Notes: a model not told the origin generated them from the sequence alone. 64,000 nt of DNA from Actinomyces respiraculi (GCF_014595995.2 NZ_CP063989.1:1674001-1738000); one strand, 5' to 3'. Counted from the stretch's first letter, positions 43,650 through 53,053 are shown. Program-made: numbers and translations.

Positions 43650-45509
43650 TCAGCCGAGCATGGGGAACAGCCCCCAGTAGGCCAGCGCGGCCAGCAGCAG
43701 CACCGAGCCCGTCACCGCGGCGGCCAGCACCGCGGCCGAGGGCAGCGTGAGCCAGCGTCCGCCCTCGTCTCGTCCGTGGCGCACGTGCCCACGCACGAGC
43801 AGGACCCGCCCGACGAGCTTGACGAGGATGACGACGGCGAGCAGCGCAGTCAGCTGGGCCGCCAGCCAGCCGCCGTAGGAGATCCACGGGTTGGACGAGT
43901 AGGACAGGGCCAGGCGTGCCACCATCCCGACATAGGCGAGGTAGAGCACCCAGGCGGCCAGCACGGCCAGTGCCAGGGCGGCGGCCCAGCGCCCCACGGG
44001 ATCGGGCAGGTGCATGCCCCGCCGTCCCACGAGCCTGGGCAGCTGTCCCAGCGCCCAGCCGGCCCCCGAGGCGACCAGCAGCGCCAGGCCGGTGAGGATG
44101 CCGGCAAGCATGAGGTCCCCCGAGGCGTACCAGCGCGTGCGGCCCGGCGCCTGGGCCCAGAAGTCCTGGACGGGGGTGGCCCCGGCGACGCGCGGCTCAG
44201 CTGAGGCGGTGATCGGCAGGCCGGTGACCCAGCGGGCGAGGTCACGGGCCACGCCGGGGGCGAGGACGCCGTCGGTGCTGTTGCCCAGCTTCAGGCCGTG
44301 GTTGGCGTCCGCGTAGTAGCGCACGGTCAGTTGAGTGTTGCCCGCCACCTGGATGTCGCGCCAGATGGTCGCCGGCCCCTGGACGAGGGGCATGGAGGAG
44401 TCCGCGGTGCCGTAGAGCATGAGCACGGGAGCGGTGACGCGCTGCTGGTAGGAGGTGGCGTCGAAATCGGCGTAGCGGAAGGCGCCGCGCGGCAGCTCGC
44501 GCGTGCCCAGCAGACGGGCGACGGCGGTCAGCAGCGGGCCGGGCACCCCGACCCTGCTCAGGTAGGTGCCTGCCGCGTATGTCGCCTGCTGGCGCAACTG
44601 GACCACGGGGGCGCTGGCGAGCACGAGGAAGGCGAGGTCCGCATCGCGCCCTGCGGCGATGACGCCGGGGAATCCGCCCTCGGACTCGGCATAGACACCG
44701 ACGCCGTCGGCCTTGACGGTGGGCAGGGAACGCAGGTAGCTGATCGAGTAGGCGTAGTTGTCCGCCATAAGCTCGTAGTCGCGCTCGGTGAGCGTGTAGT
44801 CCTGGGTGGGCTTGTCCGGGACCAGGGTGGTGGCGCCGGCGCCGCTCAGGGCCTCAGCCTGCTCGCGGAAGCCGCGCCAGGTGTGGGTGCCGGCACCGTG
44901 CATGAAGACGACGCCGACGGTGCCGGTCAGGGGCTCGCCGTCGGCGCCCAGGGGCTGGCGCAGCAGGCCGGTGACCGTCGTGCCGTCCTTCTGCGGCAGG
45001 CTCACCTCGGTGGCGCGGATGGCGTAGGTACCGACGTCGGCGGTGGTGACGGCGCCCCCGATGCGCGTGTCGGTGGTGGAGGGCACGAGCGCGTCCTGGG
45101 CGGGCTGCGGGGACCATCGGGGTCCGGCGAGGGAGCCCAGCAGTGACAGTGCCAGGACCGTGACGACGACGGACCCGGCGGTGCGGTGGTCCCAGGAGAC
45201 GGCGAGCACGAGCGCACCCAGGGCCACCGTGGTGACGATCCCGACGATCTCGGCCTGCCCGGCACCGACGAGGGTGAGGACCAGGACGGCGGCGAGCACA
45301 CCGGCCGCCATGACGGCCAGGCGGGCACGTTCCTCGCGCCACAGGCGCGTGAGCAGGCTCCAGGCGCGTGGGGGCACGACGCGCAGCCAGGTGATCGTGG
45401 CGGTGAGCTCGCCACGTGTGAGGTGGGCCGGGTCGGCGCGCCGGGCCCGGCGGCGGGAGGCGCGCTCCCGCTGCCTGCGTTCACGCTCCTCGGGCTCGAC
45501 GGGGCGCAC
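43650..45509 (-). CDS. Membrane-anchored alpha/beta hydrolase
   Basis: 619-aa protein: two or three N-terminal helices (about 65-130), an extracytoplasmic alpha/beta hydrolase domain (about 165-440) and three to four C-terminal helices. The triad reads Ser in YAESEGGFPG, Asp in LYGTADSSMP and His in ADANHGLK; oxyanion-region motif VVFMHGAGTHTW. An esterase, lipase or peptidase facing the cell surface is likely, substrate unknown. The GTG start is six bases after the era stop, so it belongs to the era operon. Confidence 0.8.
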   Translation of the reverse strand: MRPVEPEERERRQRERASRRRARRADPAHLTRGELTATITWLRVVPPRAWSLLTRLWREERARLAVMAAGVLAAVLVLTLVGAGQAEIVGIVTTVALGALVLAVSWDHRTAGSVVVTVLALSLLGSLAGPRWSPQPAQDALVPSTTDTRIGGAVTTADVGTYAIRATEVSLPQKDGTTVTGLLRQPLGADGEPLTGTVGVVFMHGAGTHTWRGFREQAEALSGAGATTLVPDKPTQDYTLTERDYELMADNYAYSISYLRSLPTVKADGVGVYAESEGGFPGVIAAGRDADLAFLVLASAPVVQLRQQATYAAGTYLSRVGVPGPLLTAVARLLGTRELPRGAFRYADFDATSYQQRVTAPVLMLYGTADSSMPLVQGPATIWRDIQVAGNTQLTVRYYADANHGLKLGNSTDGVLAPGVARDLARWVTGLPITASAEPRVAGATPVQDFWAQAPGRTRWYASGDLMLAGILTGLALLVASGAGWALGQLPRLVGRRGMHLPDPVGRWAAALALAVLAAWVLYLAYVGMVARLALSYSSNPWISYGGWLAAQLTALLAVVILVKLVGRVLLVRGHVRHGRDEGGRWLTLPSAAVLAAAVTGSVLLLAALAYWGLFPMLG

Positions 45510-45515
45510 CGGGGA

Positions 45516-46598
45516 TCAGAAGCCGAGCCTGGCGAGCGCCTTCGGGTCCGACTGCCAGTCCCTGGAGGTACGCACGTGCAGGTCGAGGTAGACGGGGCGG
45601 TCGAGCAGCGTCTCGATGCCTTTGCGGGAGATGACGCCGATCTCCTTCAGGCGCGAGCCTCCCTTGCCGATCATGATGGCCTTCTGCGAGTCCCGCTCGA
45701 CGACGAGGCTCACCCGCACTTGCAGGCGGCCCCCGGCGCCCTTGATGAAGGAGCCGGTGCGGTCGGTGCGGGGGTCAACGATCTCGTCGACGACGACGGC
45801 CAGGGAGTGGGGCAGCTCGTCACGCACGCCCTCGAGAGCGGCCTCGCGCACGAGCTCGGCGATCATGACGGCCTGGGGCTCGTCGGTGACCTCGCCGGTC
45901 GGGTAGAGGGGCGGGGAGGGCGGCAGGTGGCCGATGAGGACGTCCTCGAGGACGTCAACCTGCTCGCCGCGCAGGGCGGAGACGGGGACGATGTCGGCCC
46001 AGTCGCCCAGGTCGTTGACGGCGAGCAGCTGGGCGGCCAGGGCCTCGCGGCTGACGGTGTCCGCCTTGGTGACGACGGCGACGACGGGGCGACGCGAGTC
46101 CGCGAGGTCACGTGCGATGAAGCGGTCCCCAGGTCCGACCTTCTCGTCGGCGGGCACGCAGAAGACAATGACGTCGACGTCAGCCAGGGTCTCGCGCACG
46201 AGGTCGTTGAGGCGCTTGCCCAGGAGGGTCCTGGGGCGGTGCAGGCCGGGGGTGTCGACGAGGACGAGCTGGGCGTCGGCGCGGTTGACGACGCCGCGCA
46301 CGTTGTGGCGGGTGGTCTGAGGGCGCCCGGAGGTGATGGCGACCTTCTGGCCGACCATGGCGTTGGTGAGGGTGGACTTGCCGGCGTTGGGGCGGCCGAC
46401 GAGGCAGGCGAAGCCGGCACGGTGGCCCTCGGGCACCTCGGGGACGGTGATCTCGACCCGGGCGGAGGCGGGCAGGGCGCCGTCGTCGTCCTGGCCCTCA
46501 TGCTCATCCTCGACCGACTCAGCGCCCTCGTCGTCGAAGGCGTTGGGGCCGGCCATGAGCTCGTCGTCGCTGGGGAAGCGGAAGGGGGCGTCAGACAT
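45516..46598 (-). CDS. era: GTPase Era
   Basis: Ribosome-assembly GTPase acting on 16S rRNA and the 30S subunit. 360 aa: an acidic N-terminal extension of about 60 residues not seen in most Era proteins, G1 GRPNAGKS at 68-75, G2 TTRHN, G3 DTPGLH, G4 TKAD, then the C-terminal KH domain with VERDSQKAIMIGKGGSRLKEIG. ATG 46598 follows AGGAG. The acidic extension (about 14 of the first 40 residues Asp or Glu) resembles that of other actinobacterial Era proteins. Confidence 0.95.
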   Translation of the reverse strand: MSDAPFRFPSDDELMAGPNAFDDEGAESVEDEHEGQDDDGALPASARVEITVPEVPEGHRAGFACLVGRPNAGKSTLTNAMVGQKVAITSGRPQTTRHNVRGVVNRADAQLVLVDTPGLHRPRTLLGKRLNDLVRETLADVDVIVFCVPADEKVGPGDRFIARDLADSRRPVVAVVTKADTVSREALAAQLLAVNDLGDWADIVPVSALRGEQVDVLEDVLIGHLPPSPPLYPTGEVTDEPQAVMIAELVREAALEGVRDELPHSLAVVVDEIVDPRTDRTGSFIKGAGGRLQVRVSLVVERDSQKAIMIGKGGSRLKEIGVISRKGIETLLDRPVYLDLHVRTSRDWQSDPKALARLGF

Positions 46599-46689
46599 GG
46601 GTTCTCCTAGGTGGTCACGGCCCGTGGGGCCTACTCGTGCGGGCGGGTGCCGCGGCTGAGATGGTATCGGTACTCCCCGCCGGTGGGAG

Positions 46690-46779
46690 CGTCCGTCCCA
46701 CCTGGGCGCCGGGGTCAGGCGGCTGGAGCTGAACGTGGACCCGGCTGCGTCGTCCGTCCCACCTGGGCGCCGGGGTCAG
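46690..46779. repeat. 29-bp exact direct repeat at the end of the corC-like gene
   Basis: 46690-46718 and 46751-46779 are identical for 29 bp, 61 bp apart start to start. The second copy contains the stop codon of the corC-like gene, so the first copy is a duplicated gene tail in the spacer before era. Confidence 0.8.
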
Positions 46780-48053
46780 TGCTCCTGGCTGCTCTGCTCG
46801 TCGCGGCTGACGATGAGGCTCGTGACCTGCCGACGCCGGCCCGTGGCCTCGTCCGCGACGAGCCTGAGCCCCTGCGTGCGGCCGGTGGCGCCGGGCAGCG
46901 GGACCCGGCCGATGGCCTTGGTGAGCAAACCACCGGCGGTGTCGACGTCGTCGTCGTCAATCTCCAGGTCGAAGAGCGCACCCAGGTCATCCAGACCAAG
47001 GCGGGCGGGCACGCGGTAGGCGCCCTGCCCCAGGTCCTCGACCTCGGGCTCGGCGTGGTCGTGCTCGTCCTGGAGCTCGCCGACGACCTCCTCGAGCAGG
47101 TCCTCCATGGTCACCAGGCCCGCGGTGCCGCCGTACTCGTCCACGGCGAGCACCATGTGGACGTGGTCGGTCTGCATCTCGCGCAGGAGGTCGTCGGCGG
47201 CCTTGGTCTCAGGCACCCAGGTGGCCTCGCGCACGAAGCCGAGGACGGGCCGCTCGGCGTGCTCGGGGTGGTCGGCCAGGCGGCGCAGGACGTCCTTGAG
47301 GTAGACGATGCCGCGCACGTCGTCGGCGTCCTCCCCCACGACGGGAACGCGTGAGTAGCCGGAAAGGGTGAACAGGCGCATGGCGGCGCTGGCGGGCTCG
47401 TTGACGTCAATGGTGACCATGTCCGTGCGTGGGACCATGACCTCGCGCACGAGGGTCTGGCCGAGTGCGACGACGCTGCGCAGCATCTCGCGGTCCTCGT
47501 CCTCGATGGACTCGGCCTCGCCGATCTCGTCGATCATCTCGCGCAGGTCCTCGGTGACCTCGGCCAGGGCCTCGGCGTCGGTGAGGGTGGAGGCGCGTCC
47601 GAAGCGCTCGTCGAACCAGCGCCAGGGCGCGCCGAGGGCGTCGACGCGCTCGAGGGCACCGGCAAGGAAGAGCAGCGTACCGCTGGGGTTTCGTCGGCCC
47701 AGGGAGCGTGGGGAGATGCCGACGACGAGCCCGAGCAGGACGGCGTTGGCGGCCACGGAGACCGCCAGGACGGCCCACCAGACCTCGATGAGACCGGAGA
47801 CGGCCAGGGTGAGCAGGACTGCGGCGAGCATATCGACGCCCACGCGCACCGCGCCGACGGAGGCGAGCACCCGGCTGCGCCGACTGGCGAGGTCGAGGAC
47901 GCGCTCGGCACCCCGGCGCCCCTCCTCCACGAGGTCCTCGGCGGCTGCCCGGGTGATGCGGGTAAGCGCGGCCTCCCCGGCGGACAGCAGGGCGCCACAG
48001 GCCAGGGTGAGGACCGCGGCGACAAGCAGGAGCGCGGCGGGGGGTGCGCTCAT
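46776..48053 (-). CDS. Hemolysin/CorC family membrane protein with CBS domains
   Basis: 425-aa HlyC/CorC-type protein: N-terminal DUF21 membrane region (about 1-150), a tandem CBS domain pair ([19 protein letters not shown], then VEYLKDVL-like [39 protein letters not shown]) and a C-terminal CorC/HlyC transporter-associated domain. The family functions in magnesium/cobalt homeostasis. ATG 48053 overlaps the ybeY stop (ATGA); ybeY-corC-era is a widely conserved order. Confidence 0.9.
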   Translation of the reverse strand: MSAPPAALLLVAAVLTLACGALLSAGEAALTRITRAAAEDLVEEGRRGAERVLDLASRRSRVLASVGAVRVGVDMLAAVLLTLAVSGLIEVWWAVLAVSVAANAVLLGLVVGISPRSLGRRNPSGTLLFLAGALERVDALGAPWRWFDERFGRASTLTDAEALAEVTEDLREMIDEIGEAESIEDEDREMLRSVVALGQTLVREVMVPRTDMVTIDVNEPASAAMRLFTLSGYSRVPVVGEDADDVRGIVYLKDVLRRLADHPEHAERPVLGFVREATWVPETKAADDLLREMQTDHVHMVLAVDEYGGTAGLVTMEDLLEEVVGELQDEHDHAEPEVEDLGQGAYRVPARLGLDDLGALFDLEIDDDDVDTAGGLLTKAIGRVPLPGATGRTQGLRLVADEATGRRRQVTSLIVSRDEQSSQEH

Positions 48054-48508
48054 GCGCCTCGCTCCGCGAGGAAGGTGAGCAGGAGGGTGCGCTGGAGGTC
48101 GAACATCTCCTTCTTCTCCTCGGGCTCGGCGTGGTCGTAACCCAAGAGGTGGAGGATGCCGTGGACGGTGAGCAGCAGCATCTCCTCGGCGGTGGAGTGC
48201 CCGGCCTCCAGGGCCTGACGGGCGGCCACCTGCGGGCAGATGACGATGTCGCCGAGGGTGCCGGCGGGGGTCTCGGACTCGGCGGTGCCCGGGCGCAGCT
48301 CGTCCATGGGGAAGCTCATGACGTCGGTGGGGCCGGGCAGGTCCAGCCAACGCACGTGCAGCTCCTCCATCGGCTCGGGGTCGATGAACAGGATGTTGAG
48401 CTCGGCGCGGGGGTTGACGTGCATGTGGTGCAGGACGTGCTCGGCGATGGCGGCGAACTCGGCGAGGTCGAGGGCGACCTCGGTCTCGTTGTTGACCTCA
48501 GTGCTCAT
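48050..48508 (-). CDS. ybeY: Endoribonuclease YbeY (rRNA maturation factor)
   Basis: Single-strand endoribonuclease required for 16S rRNA 3' end maturation and ribosome quality control, 152 aa. Zinc site [11 protein letters not shown] with the three metal histidines; also DVMSFPMDE and [10 protein letters not shown]. Overlaps phoH upstream by 4 bp (start inside the phoH stop) and the corC-like gene downstream by ATGA. Confidence 0.94.
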   Translation of the reverse strand: MSTEVNNETEVALDLAEFAAIAEHVLHHMHVNPRAELNILFIDPEPMEELHVRWLDLPGPTDVMSFPMDELRPGTAESETPAGTLGDIVICPQVAARQALEAGHSTAEEMLLLTVHGILHLLGYDHAEPEEKKEMFDLQRTLLLTFLAERGA

Positions 48509-49701
48509 GCGCTGGTCCTCCCTGTGGCGTTGCGGACGTCCTGGGGTGTGCGTGCGCGGCGGGCGGTGGCGGGCCGGGGGCGGTGATCCTCCCCCGCGTG
48601 CGCCAGGCCCGCCTGCGCCTGGGCGGCGGCGCGTTCGGCGTCATGCTGGGCGTAGGCGTCGATGATGCGGCCCACGAGGCGGTGGCGCACGACGTCGGCG
48701 CTGGAGAGCTCGCAGAAACTGATGTCATCCACGCCGTCGAGGATGCGACGCACGAGGACGAGGCCGGAGGGGCGCGAGCCCGGCAGGTCGATCTGGGAGA
48801 TGTCGCCGGTGACGACCATTGTGGAGCCGAAGCCGAGGCGGGTGAGGAACATCTTCATCTGCTCGGGGCTCGTGTTCTGGGCCTCATCGAGGATGACGAA
48901 GGCATCGTTGAGGGTGCGCCCGCGCATGTAGGCCAGGGGCGCGACCTCGATGGTGCCGGCCGCCATGAGCTTGGGCAGGGCCTCGGGCTCGAGCATGTCG
49001 TGCAGGGCGTCGTAGAGGGGCCGCAGGTAGGGGTCGATCTTGTCGGTGAGGGAGCCGGGCAGGAAGCCGAGGTTCTCACCGGCCTCAACGGCGGGGCGGG
49101 TGAGGATGATGCGTGAGACGCGGCGCCGGGCGAGGGCGTCGACGGCCTTGGCCATGGCGAGGTAGGTCTTGCCGGTGCCGGCGGGGCCGATGCCGAAGGT
49201 GATCGTGGAGGTCTCGATGGCGTCGGTGTAGGCCTTCTGTCCGAGGGACTTGGGGCGGATGGAGCGGCCGTGGGTGGTCAGGACGTCGTCGGTGAGGACC
49301 TCGGTGGGGCGGGCGGCGGCGTCCAGCAGGCCGATGGACCTCTCGACGGCGTCTGCGGTCAGGGGTGTCCCGGCGCGGGCGACGTCGATGAGCTCGGTGA
49401 CGAGCAGGATGACCATGTCGACGCGGGTGCTGTCGCCGGTGACGGACACGCCCGTACCGCGCACGTGGATGCGCACGTCGGGGAAACCGCGCTCGATGGC
49501 GCGCAGCACCTCGTCGTGGGCGCCGAGGAGGGTCACGGGGGCGAGGTCACTGGGCAGCACGAGGCTGCGGGTGACGTCCTCGTGCGCTGTGTGCACTGTG
49601 CGCACGGTGTGCGCTGCGCGAGGTGCGGTCGCTGTACTCCGGGGGCTGCGGGAGATGGTCGCCGTCGGTGCGGCTACTGGGCTGATGGGCGGATTCGTCA
49701 T
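48505..49701 (-). CDS. phoH: PhoH-like ATPase
   Basis: 398-aa PhoH family protein: a KH-like N-terminal part (about 45-120) and the P-loop ATPase with Walker [32 protein letters not shown], Walker [28 protein letters not shown] and [12 protein letters not shown]. Thought to act on RNA together with YbeY, whose gene overlaps its 3' end. TAGCAT lies directly before an in-frame GTG at 49710, so transcription would begin past that GTG; ATG 49701 is preferred. The Ala-rich C-terminal tail is variable. Confidence 0.9.
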   Translation of the reverse strand: MTNPPISPVAAPTATISRSPRSTATAPRAAHTVRTVHTAHEDVTRSLVLPSDLAPVTLLGAHDEVLRAIERGFPDVRIHVRGTGVSVTGDSTRVDMVILLVTELIDVARAGTPLTADAVERSIGLLDAAARPTEVLTDDVLTTHGRSIRPKSLGQKAYTDAIETSTITFGIGPAGTGKTYLAMAKAVDALARRRVSRIILTRPAVEAGENLGFLPGSLTDKIDPYLRPLYDALHDMLEPEALPKLMAAGTIEVAPLAYMRGRTLNDAFVILDEAQNTSPEQMKMFLTRLGFGSTMVVTGDISQIDLPGSRPSGLVLVRRILDGVDDISFCELSSADVVRHRLVGRIIDAYAQHDAERAAAQAQAGLAHAGEDHRPRPATARRARTPQDVRNATGRTSA

Positions 49702-49731
49702 CGTGGGCACATGCTAGCGGCCCGCCGTCGC

Positions 49732-50481
49732 TCACCGGGTGCGGCGCGGGACCGTGAGAGCAGCCACCGTGAGCGCAACAAGGCCGAAGATCAGCAGGAG
49801 GCCCAGGCGGCGCGCGTAGTCCGTGGAGACATCCGTTGAGACCGCCACCTCGGTGACGGCGTCGACCGCCCAGCTCATGGGCAGGGCGTCGCCGACGACC
49901 TCCAGCAGGCGGGGCATGTTCTCGCGCGGCACGAGCAGGCCGCACAGGAAGAGCTGGGGGGCGACGACGACGGGCATGAACTGCACGGCCTGGAACTCGC
50001 TGCGGGCGAAGGCGGAGACGAGCAGGCCCAGGGACACGCCCACGAAGCCGTTCATGAGGGCGAGCAGGACCACCCAGGCCCATCCGGCCTCGACGGTGAC
50101 GCCGAGCGCCCACCCGGCGACGGCGCACAGGACGAGGCTCTGGCCGACGGCCGTGGCACTGAAGGCGGCGGCGTAGCCGAACAGGACGTCGGCGCGGTGG
50201 GTGGGCGTCGTCCACAGCCGCTCGAGGGTGCCACTGACGCGCTCGCGCAGCATGGCGACGGAGGTGACGAGGAACATGACGGTCATGGGCAGGATCGCTG
50301 TCATGGACACGGCGATGCGGTTGAACAGCAGGTCAGCACCCGGCGAGTCCTGGTAGACGAAGTACAGCAGGGTGAGCAGGACGGAGGGCACGGCCACGAT
50401 GAGGGCGACGGTGCGCCGGTCGGCGCGCAGCTGGGCGAGGATGCGGGCGGTGGTGGCCAGGTAGGTGCGCAGTGTCATCAT
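49732..50481 (-). CDS. ABC-2 type efflux permease
   Basis: 249-aa membrane protein with six hydrophobic segments, including MTAILPMTVMFLVTSVAMLRERVSGTLERLWTTP split around the ABC-2 signature (ERxxGTLERLxxTP). It forms the channel of the exporter whose ATPase gene overlaps it by ATGA upstream. Drug, antibiotic or lipid efflux is typical; a TetR regulator sits upstream. Confidence 0.88.
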   Translation of the reverse strand: MMTLRTYLATTARILAQLRADRRTVALIVAVPSVLLTLLYFVYQDSPGADLLFNRIAVSMTAILPMTVMFLVTSVAMLRERVSGTLERLWTTPTHRADVLFGYAAAFSATAVGQSLVLCAVAGWALGVTVEAGWAWVVLLALMNGFVGVSLGLLVSAFARSEFQAVQFMPVVVAPQLFLCGLLVPRENMPRLLEVVGDALPMSWAVDAVTEVAVSTDVSTDYARRLGLLLIFGLVALTVAALTVPRRTR

Positions 50482-51377
50482 CGGGCGTCCTGGGTGGGGT
50501 TGGAGGGGGTGGCAGGGTGGTCGGCCGGGCCGGCGGGGCTCGTGCCGGCCGGGGAACCGGGGCGGCCGGCCGGAGAGCCTGGGCTCGTGCCGGCCGGGGA
50601 ACCGGGGTGACCGGCCTGAGAGCCGGTGACGACGGCGAGGAAGGCGGCGTCAAGGGTGTTTTCGCCGGTGGTATCCAGCAGGTCGTCGGCGGTGGTGGAG
50701 GCCAGGAGCCGGCCTTCGCGCATGAGCAGGACCCGGTCGCAGCGGAAGGCCTCGTCCATGACGTGGCTGGAGACGAGCAGCGTGGTGCCGCAGTCGGCCA
50801 TGGTCCTAAAGGTGGTCCACAGGTCCTCGCGGGTGAGCGGGTCGAGGCCGACGGTGGGCTCGTCCATGACGAGCAGGTCGGGGTCGGCGACGAGTGCGCA
50901 GGCCAGGCTCACGCGGTTGGCCTCTCCCCCGGAGTAGGTGGACACGGGCCGGTCCATGATGGAGCTGAGCCCGACGGTGTCGAGGGCCTCCTCGACGTCG
51001 CGGGCGCGGGTACCCGCCAGGCGGGCGAAGTAGCGCACGTTCTGCCTGCCGGTGAGGTCGCGGTAGACGGCCAGGCCCTGGGTCATGTAGCCCACGCGCC
51101 CGCGCACGGACGGGCGGCCGGGCTCACAGCCGAGGACGGTGACGTGCCCGTGGTAGCGCTGGACGCCGACGAGGGTGCGCATGAGGGTCGTCTTGCCGCT
51201 GCCGGAGGGACCGAGCAGGCCGGTGACGGTGCCGGGGTCGAGGGTGAGGTCGAGGCCGTGGAGGATCTCGGTGCCCGAGCGGCTCACGTGCAGGTCGCGG
51301 ACCTCGACGGCGGGGCGGGATGCGGCCGACGGGAGGCCGGATGCGGCGCCGGGGGCGCCTCCGACGTTTTTCATCAT
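50478..51377 (-). CDS. ABC-2 efflux system ATP-binding protein
   Basis: 299-aa ATPase: Walker A GPSGSGKTTLMRTL, signature TYSGGEANRVSLACAL, Walker B LLVMDEPTVGLD, switch LLVSSHVMDEA. The last 45 residues are low-complexity PGSPAGTSPGSPAGRP repeats encoded by two exact 27-bp DNA repeats (50536-50562 and 50581-50607). The ATG at 51377 immediately follows a strong -10 box, so the mRNA is probably leaderless, and a palindrome overlaps the start. Operon partner of the permease. Confidence 0.9.
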   Translation of the reverse strand: MMKNVGGAPGAASGLPSAASRPAVEVRDLHVSRSGTEILHGLDLTLDPGTVTGLLGPSGSGKTTLMRTLVGVQRYHGHVTVLGCEPGRPSVRGRVGYMTQGLAVYRDLTGRQNVRYFARLAGTRARDVEEALDTVGLSSIMDRPVSTYSGGEANRVSLACALVADPDLLVMDEPTVGLDPLTREDLWTTFRTMADCGTTLLVSSHVMDEAFRCDRVLLMREGRLLASTTADDLLDTTGENTLDAAFLAVVTGSQAGHPGSPAGTSPGSPAGRPGSPAGTSPAGPADHPATPSNPTQDAR

Positions 51378-51412
51378 GTGATGAATATAGGAACGGGGCT
51401 TTCCCCGGTCAA
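51370..51412 (-). promoter_or_regulatory. Canonical promoter with palindromic operator of the efflux operon
   Basis: On the minus strand TTGACC (51407-51412), 17-bp spacer, TATATT (51384-51389), then six bases to the ATG. The palindrome TTCATCA-2-TGATGAA (51370-51385) overlaps the -10 box and start codon and is a good candidate site for the TetR regulator encoded just upstream. Confidence 0.75.
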
Positions 51413-51421
51413 GAGGAGCAG

Positions 51422-51496
51422 GCGAGGCGGCCGGCCGGGTCGGGCGGGCCCGCCGGTCGGCTCAGCCGGAATGCGCGAGGCGGCCGGCCGGGTCGG
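51422..51496. repeat. 22-bp direct repeat between tetR and the efflux operon
   Basis: 51422-51443 and 51475-51496 are identical (GCGAGGCGGCCGGCCGGGTC plus GG). The spacer is otherwise GC-rich without a gene. Similar GGCCGG-rich repeats occur in the tail of the neighbouring ATPase gene and upstream of tetR, suggesting local slippage. Confidence 0.7.
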
Positions 51497-51513
51497 CCAG
51501 CCCCGCCGGACGC

Positions 51514-52125
51514 TCAGGCCTCGGGGCCGAGGTCGCCGGTGAGGTAGCGCTGGACGACCGGTCCGACGGCGCGCACCAGCGCCTCACGGTCGGCGTCGCG
51601 CACGGCGGACATCTGCGCGACCCAGCGCACCATGCCCAGGCCGATGACCTGGCTCGCGATGAGCTGGGTGCGCAGCTCGACCCGGTCGGGGGCGACGGCG
51701 GCCACAACCGGGGCGATGACCACACCGACGAGCACGTCACGGATGCCGGCGATGACGGACTCGTCGCTCATGGCGGCGCGCACGACAGCGGTGAAGCGCT
51801 CGCGCCCCATCCGGTCCCAGGTAGTGAGGAACAGCCGAATGATCATCTCCCCCTGCCGCGACGGTTCGGCCTGGCGCACCTGCTCGATGACGGCGGGGTC
51901 GAGGGTGACGTCGATGCTGTCAACGCCGCCGACGACCGCCTGGGAGAAGAGCGCGGCACGGTCGGGGAAGTAGTGGTGGACGAGCGCCGGGTCCACCCCG
52001 GCGTCGCGGGCGATCCCGCGCAGGGAGGTGGTGTAGCCGTCGCGGGCGAAGGCCGTGCGCGCGGCGGCGAGGATCGCCTCGCGCGCGTCGGGGCTGCCCG
52101 CCGGTCGGCGTCCGCGGGGGGTCAT
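51514..52125 (-). CDS. TetR family transcriptional regulator
   Basis: 203-aa repressor. N-terminal helix-turn-helix DAREAILAAARTAFARDGYTTSLRGIARDAG, with VDPALVHHYFPDRAALF as the recognition helix, followed by the TetR_C ligand domain. The frame is open upstream, but ATG 52125 gives the usual length; the extra part is low-complexity Arg/Pro repeats. It probably represses the adjacent ABC-2 efflux genes through the palindrome at 51370-51385. No matching palindrome was noticed before its own start. Confidence 0.87.
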   Translation of the reverse strand: MTPRGRRPAGSPDAREAILAAARTAFARDGYTTSLRGIARDAGVDPALVHHYFPDRAALFSQAVVGGVDSIDVTLDPAVIEQVRQAEPSRQGEMIIRLFLTTWDRMGRERFTAVVRAAMSDESVIAGIRDVLVGVVIAPVVAAVAPDRVELRTQLIASQVIGLGMVRWVAQMSAVRDADREALVRAVGPVVQRYLTGDLGPEA

Positions 52126-52270
52126 GAGGCGGCTCCGAGGCGGGCGGCGGGGCGGGACACGGCGGGGCGCGAGGAGGCCGGCCCGGGCGAAGCGGGCCGG
52201 GACACGGCGGGGCGCGAAGACGCCAGCCGGGGCGCGGCGGGCCGGATACAGGCACGGCGGGCACTGACGA

Positions 52271-52360
52271 TCACACGAACCTCCTGGGATGCCGCCGGCG
52301 CCGCTGACGACAGACGGTCGGCGCACCCGGCAGCCAACGGCGCCGAGTGGCTTCAGAAAT
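52271..52360 (+). repeat. Diverged 90-bp repeat, copy 1 (copy 2 at 52851-52940)
   Basis: Aligned without gaps at an offset of exactly 580 bp, the copies differ at 14 of 90 positions. Both contain CCGCTGACGACAGACGGTC. Function unknown. Confidence 0.75.
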
Positions 52361-52635
52361 CGTATCGTCAGACAGGCCCTCGGAGTCCGAACGGGCCCCT
52401 CGAGCGATCGTTGGTGAGCAGACGCGCCGGGGCCGTCCCACCGACAGCCTCACCCGCCAGCACCAGTCACCCCAGAGCCACAGGAGCATTGGGTCAGGAC
52501 CTGGTCGTCTGGCCTGACTCTTGACGCCTCTGGGCCACTGGTGGGCTCGAGGGGCAGCGCCCTGGCGCGAGGAGTATCCCGCCGCCGAGCCCACCCAGGT
52601 GGTCGCGATCCCAGTCAGCCCCTCGGCGCGAGCAG

Positions 52636-52755
52636 TGTCCACGCGGCGGACATGACCGACCCACACACTCAACCTGCCGAAAGGAAACGGCGCGATTCCG
52701 CGAATCTAGGCAGGGGTGCCGACGGCGCTCACGGTTCATGTCCGCCGCGTGGACA
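52636..52755. repeat. Perfect 20-bp inverted repeat, arms 100 bp apart
   Basis: 52636-52655 (TGTCCACGCGGCGGACATGA) is the exact reverse complement of 52736-52755. Within the 80-bp interior CCTGCC (52673) and GGCAGG (52709) form an inner pair. An RNA spanning it would fold into one long hairpin; alternatively it marks a small excised or miniature element. Confidence 0.7.
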
Positions 52756-53053
52756 TGGGCGGTGTGCGCGACCGGCGGCTGAGCCCGTCAGGCCAGCGAC
52801 TGTGCCACGGGCGCGGTGGGCGGGTAGCTGGAGGATGCCACCCCCGACGACCACGCGAACCCCCTGGGATGCGGCCGACGCCGCTGACGACAGACGGTCA
52901 GCGCACCTGGCAGCCAGCGGTGCCGGGCGGCTTGAGGGATCACCCGAGAGGCCGTCGTATCAGGCCTGCACGAGGATTCGTCGGCAGACTACGCGACCGC
53001 CCTGCATCGGGCTCGCCGATGACTGCTCATGCTGGCGTCGTGGCCGACAACGG

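Larger units (their letters stand above)
52126..53053. other. Non-coding, repeat-containing region at the edge of the defence island
   Basis: No convincing gene in 928 bp. It holds GC-rich degenerate repeats just upstream of tetR (52150-52260), two 90-bp gapless direct copies 580 bp apart (52271-52360 and 52851-52940, 76 of 90 identical; changes show no codon periodicity), and a perfect 20-bp inverted repeat (52636-52655 with 52736-52755). No transposase or integrase, tRNA or attachment core was recognised. Confidence 0.6.

Noticed and set aside
40967..43750. 927-codon plus-strand frame across putA and leuA
   Set aside because: Same artefact; it spans two real genes and their intergenic region and shows no family motif.
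52490..52560. Possible tRNA or attachment site beside the defence island
   Set aside because: No TPsiC-like GGTTCGA motif, acceptor stem or CCA end could be assembled; no tRNA was found in the window.
52636..52755. Terminal inverted repeats of an intact transposon
   Set aside because: Only 80 bp lie between the arms and no transposase or target duplication is visible; kept as a structural repeat only.
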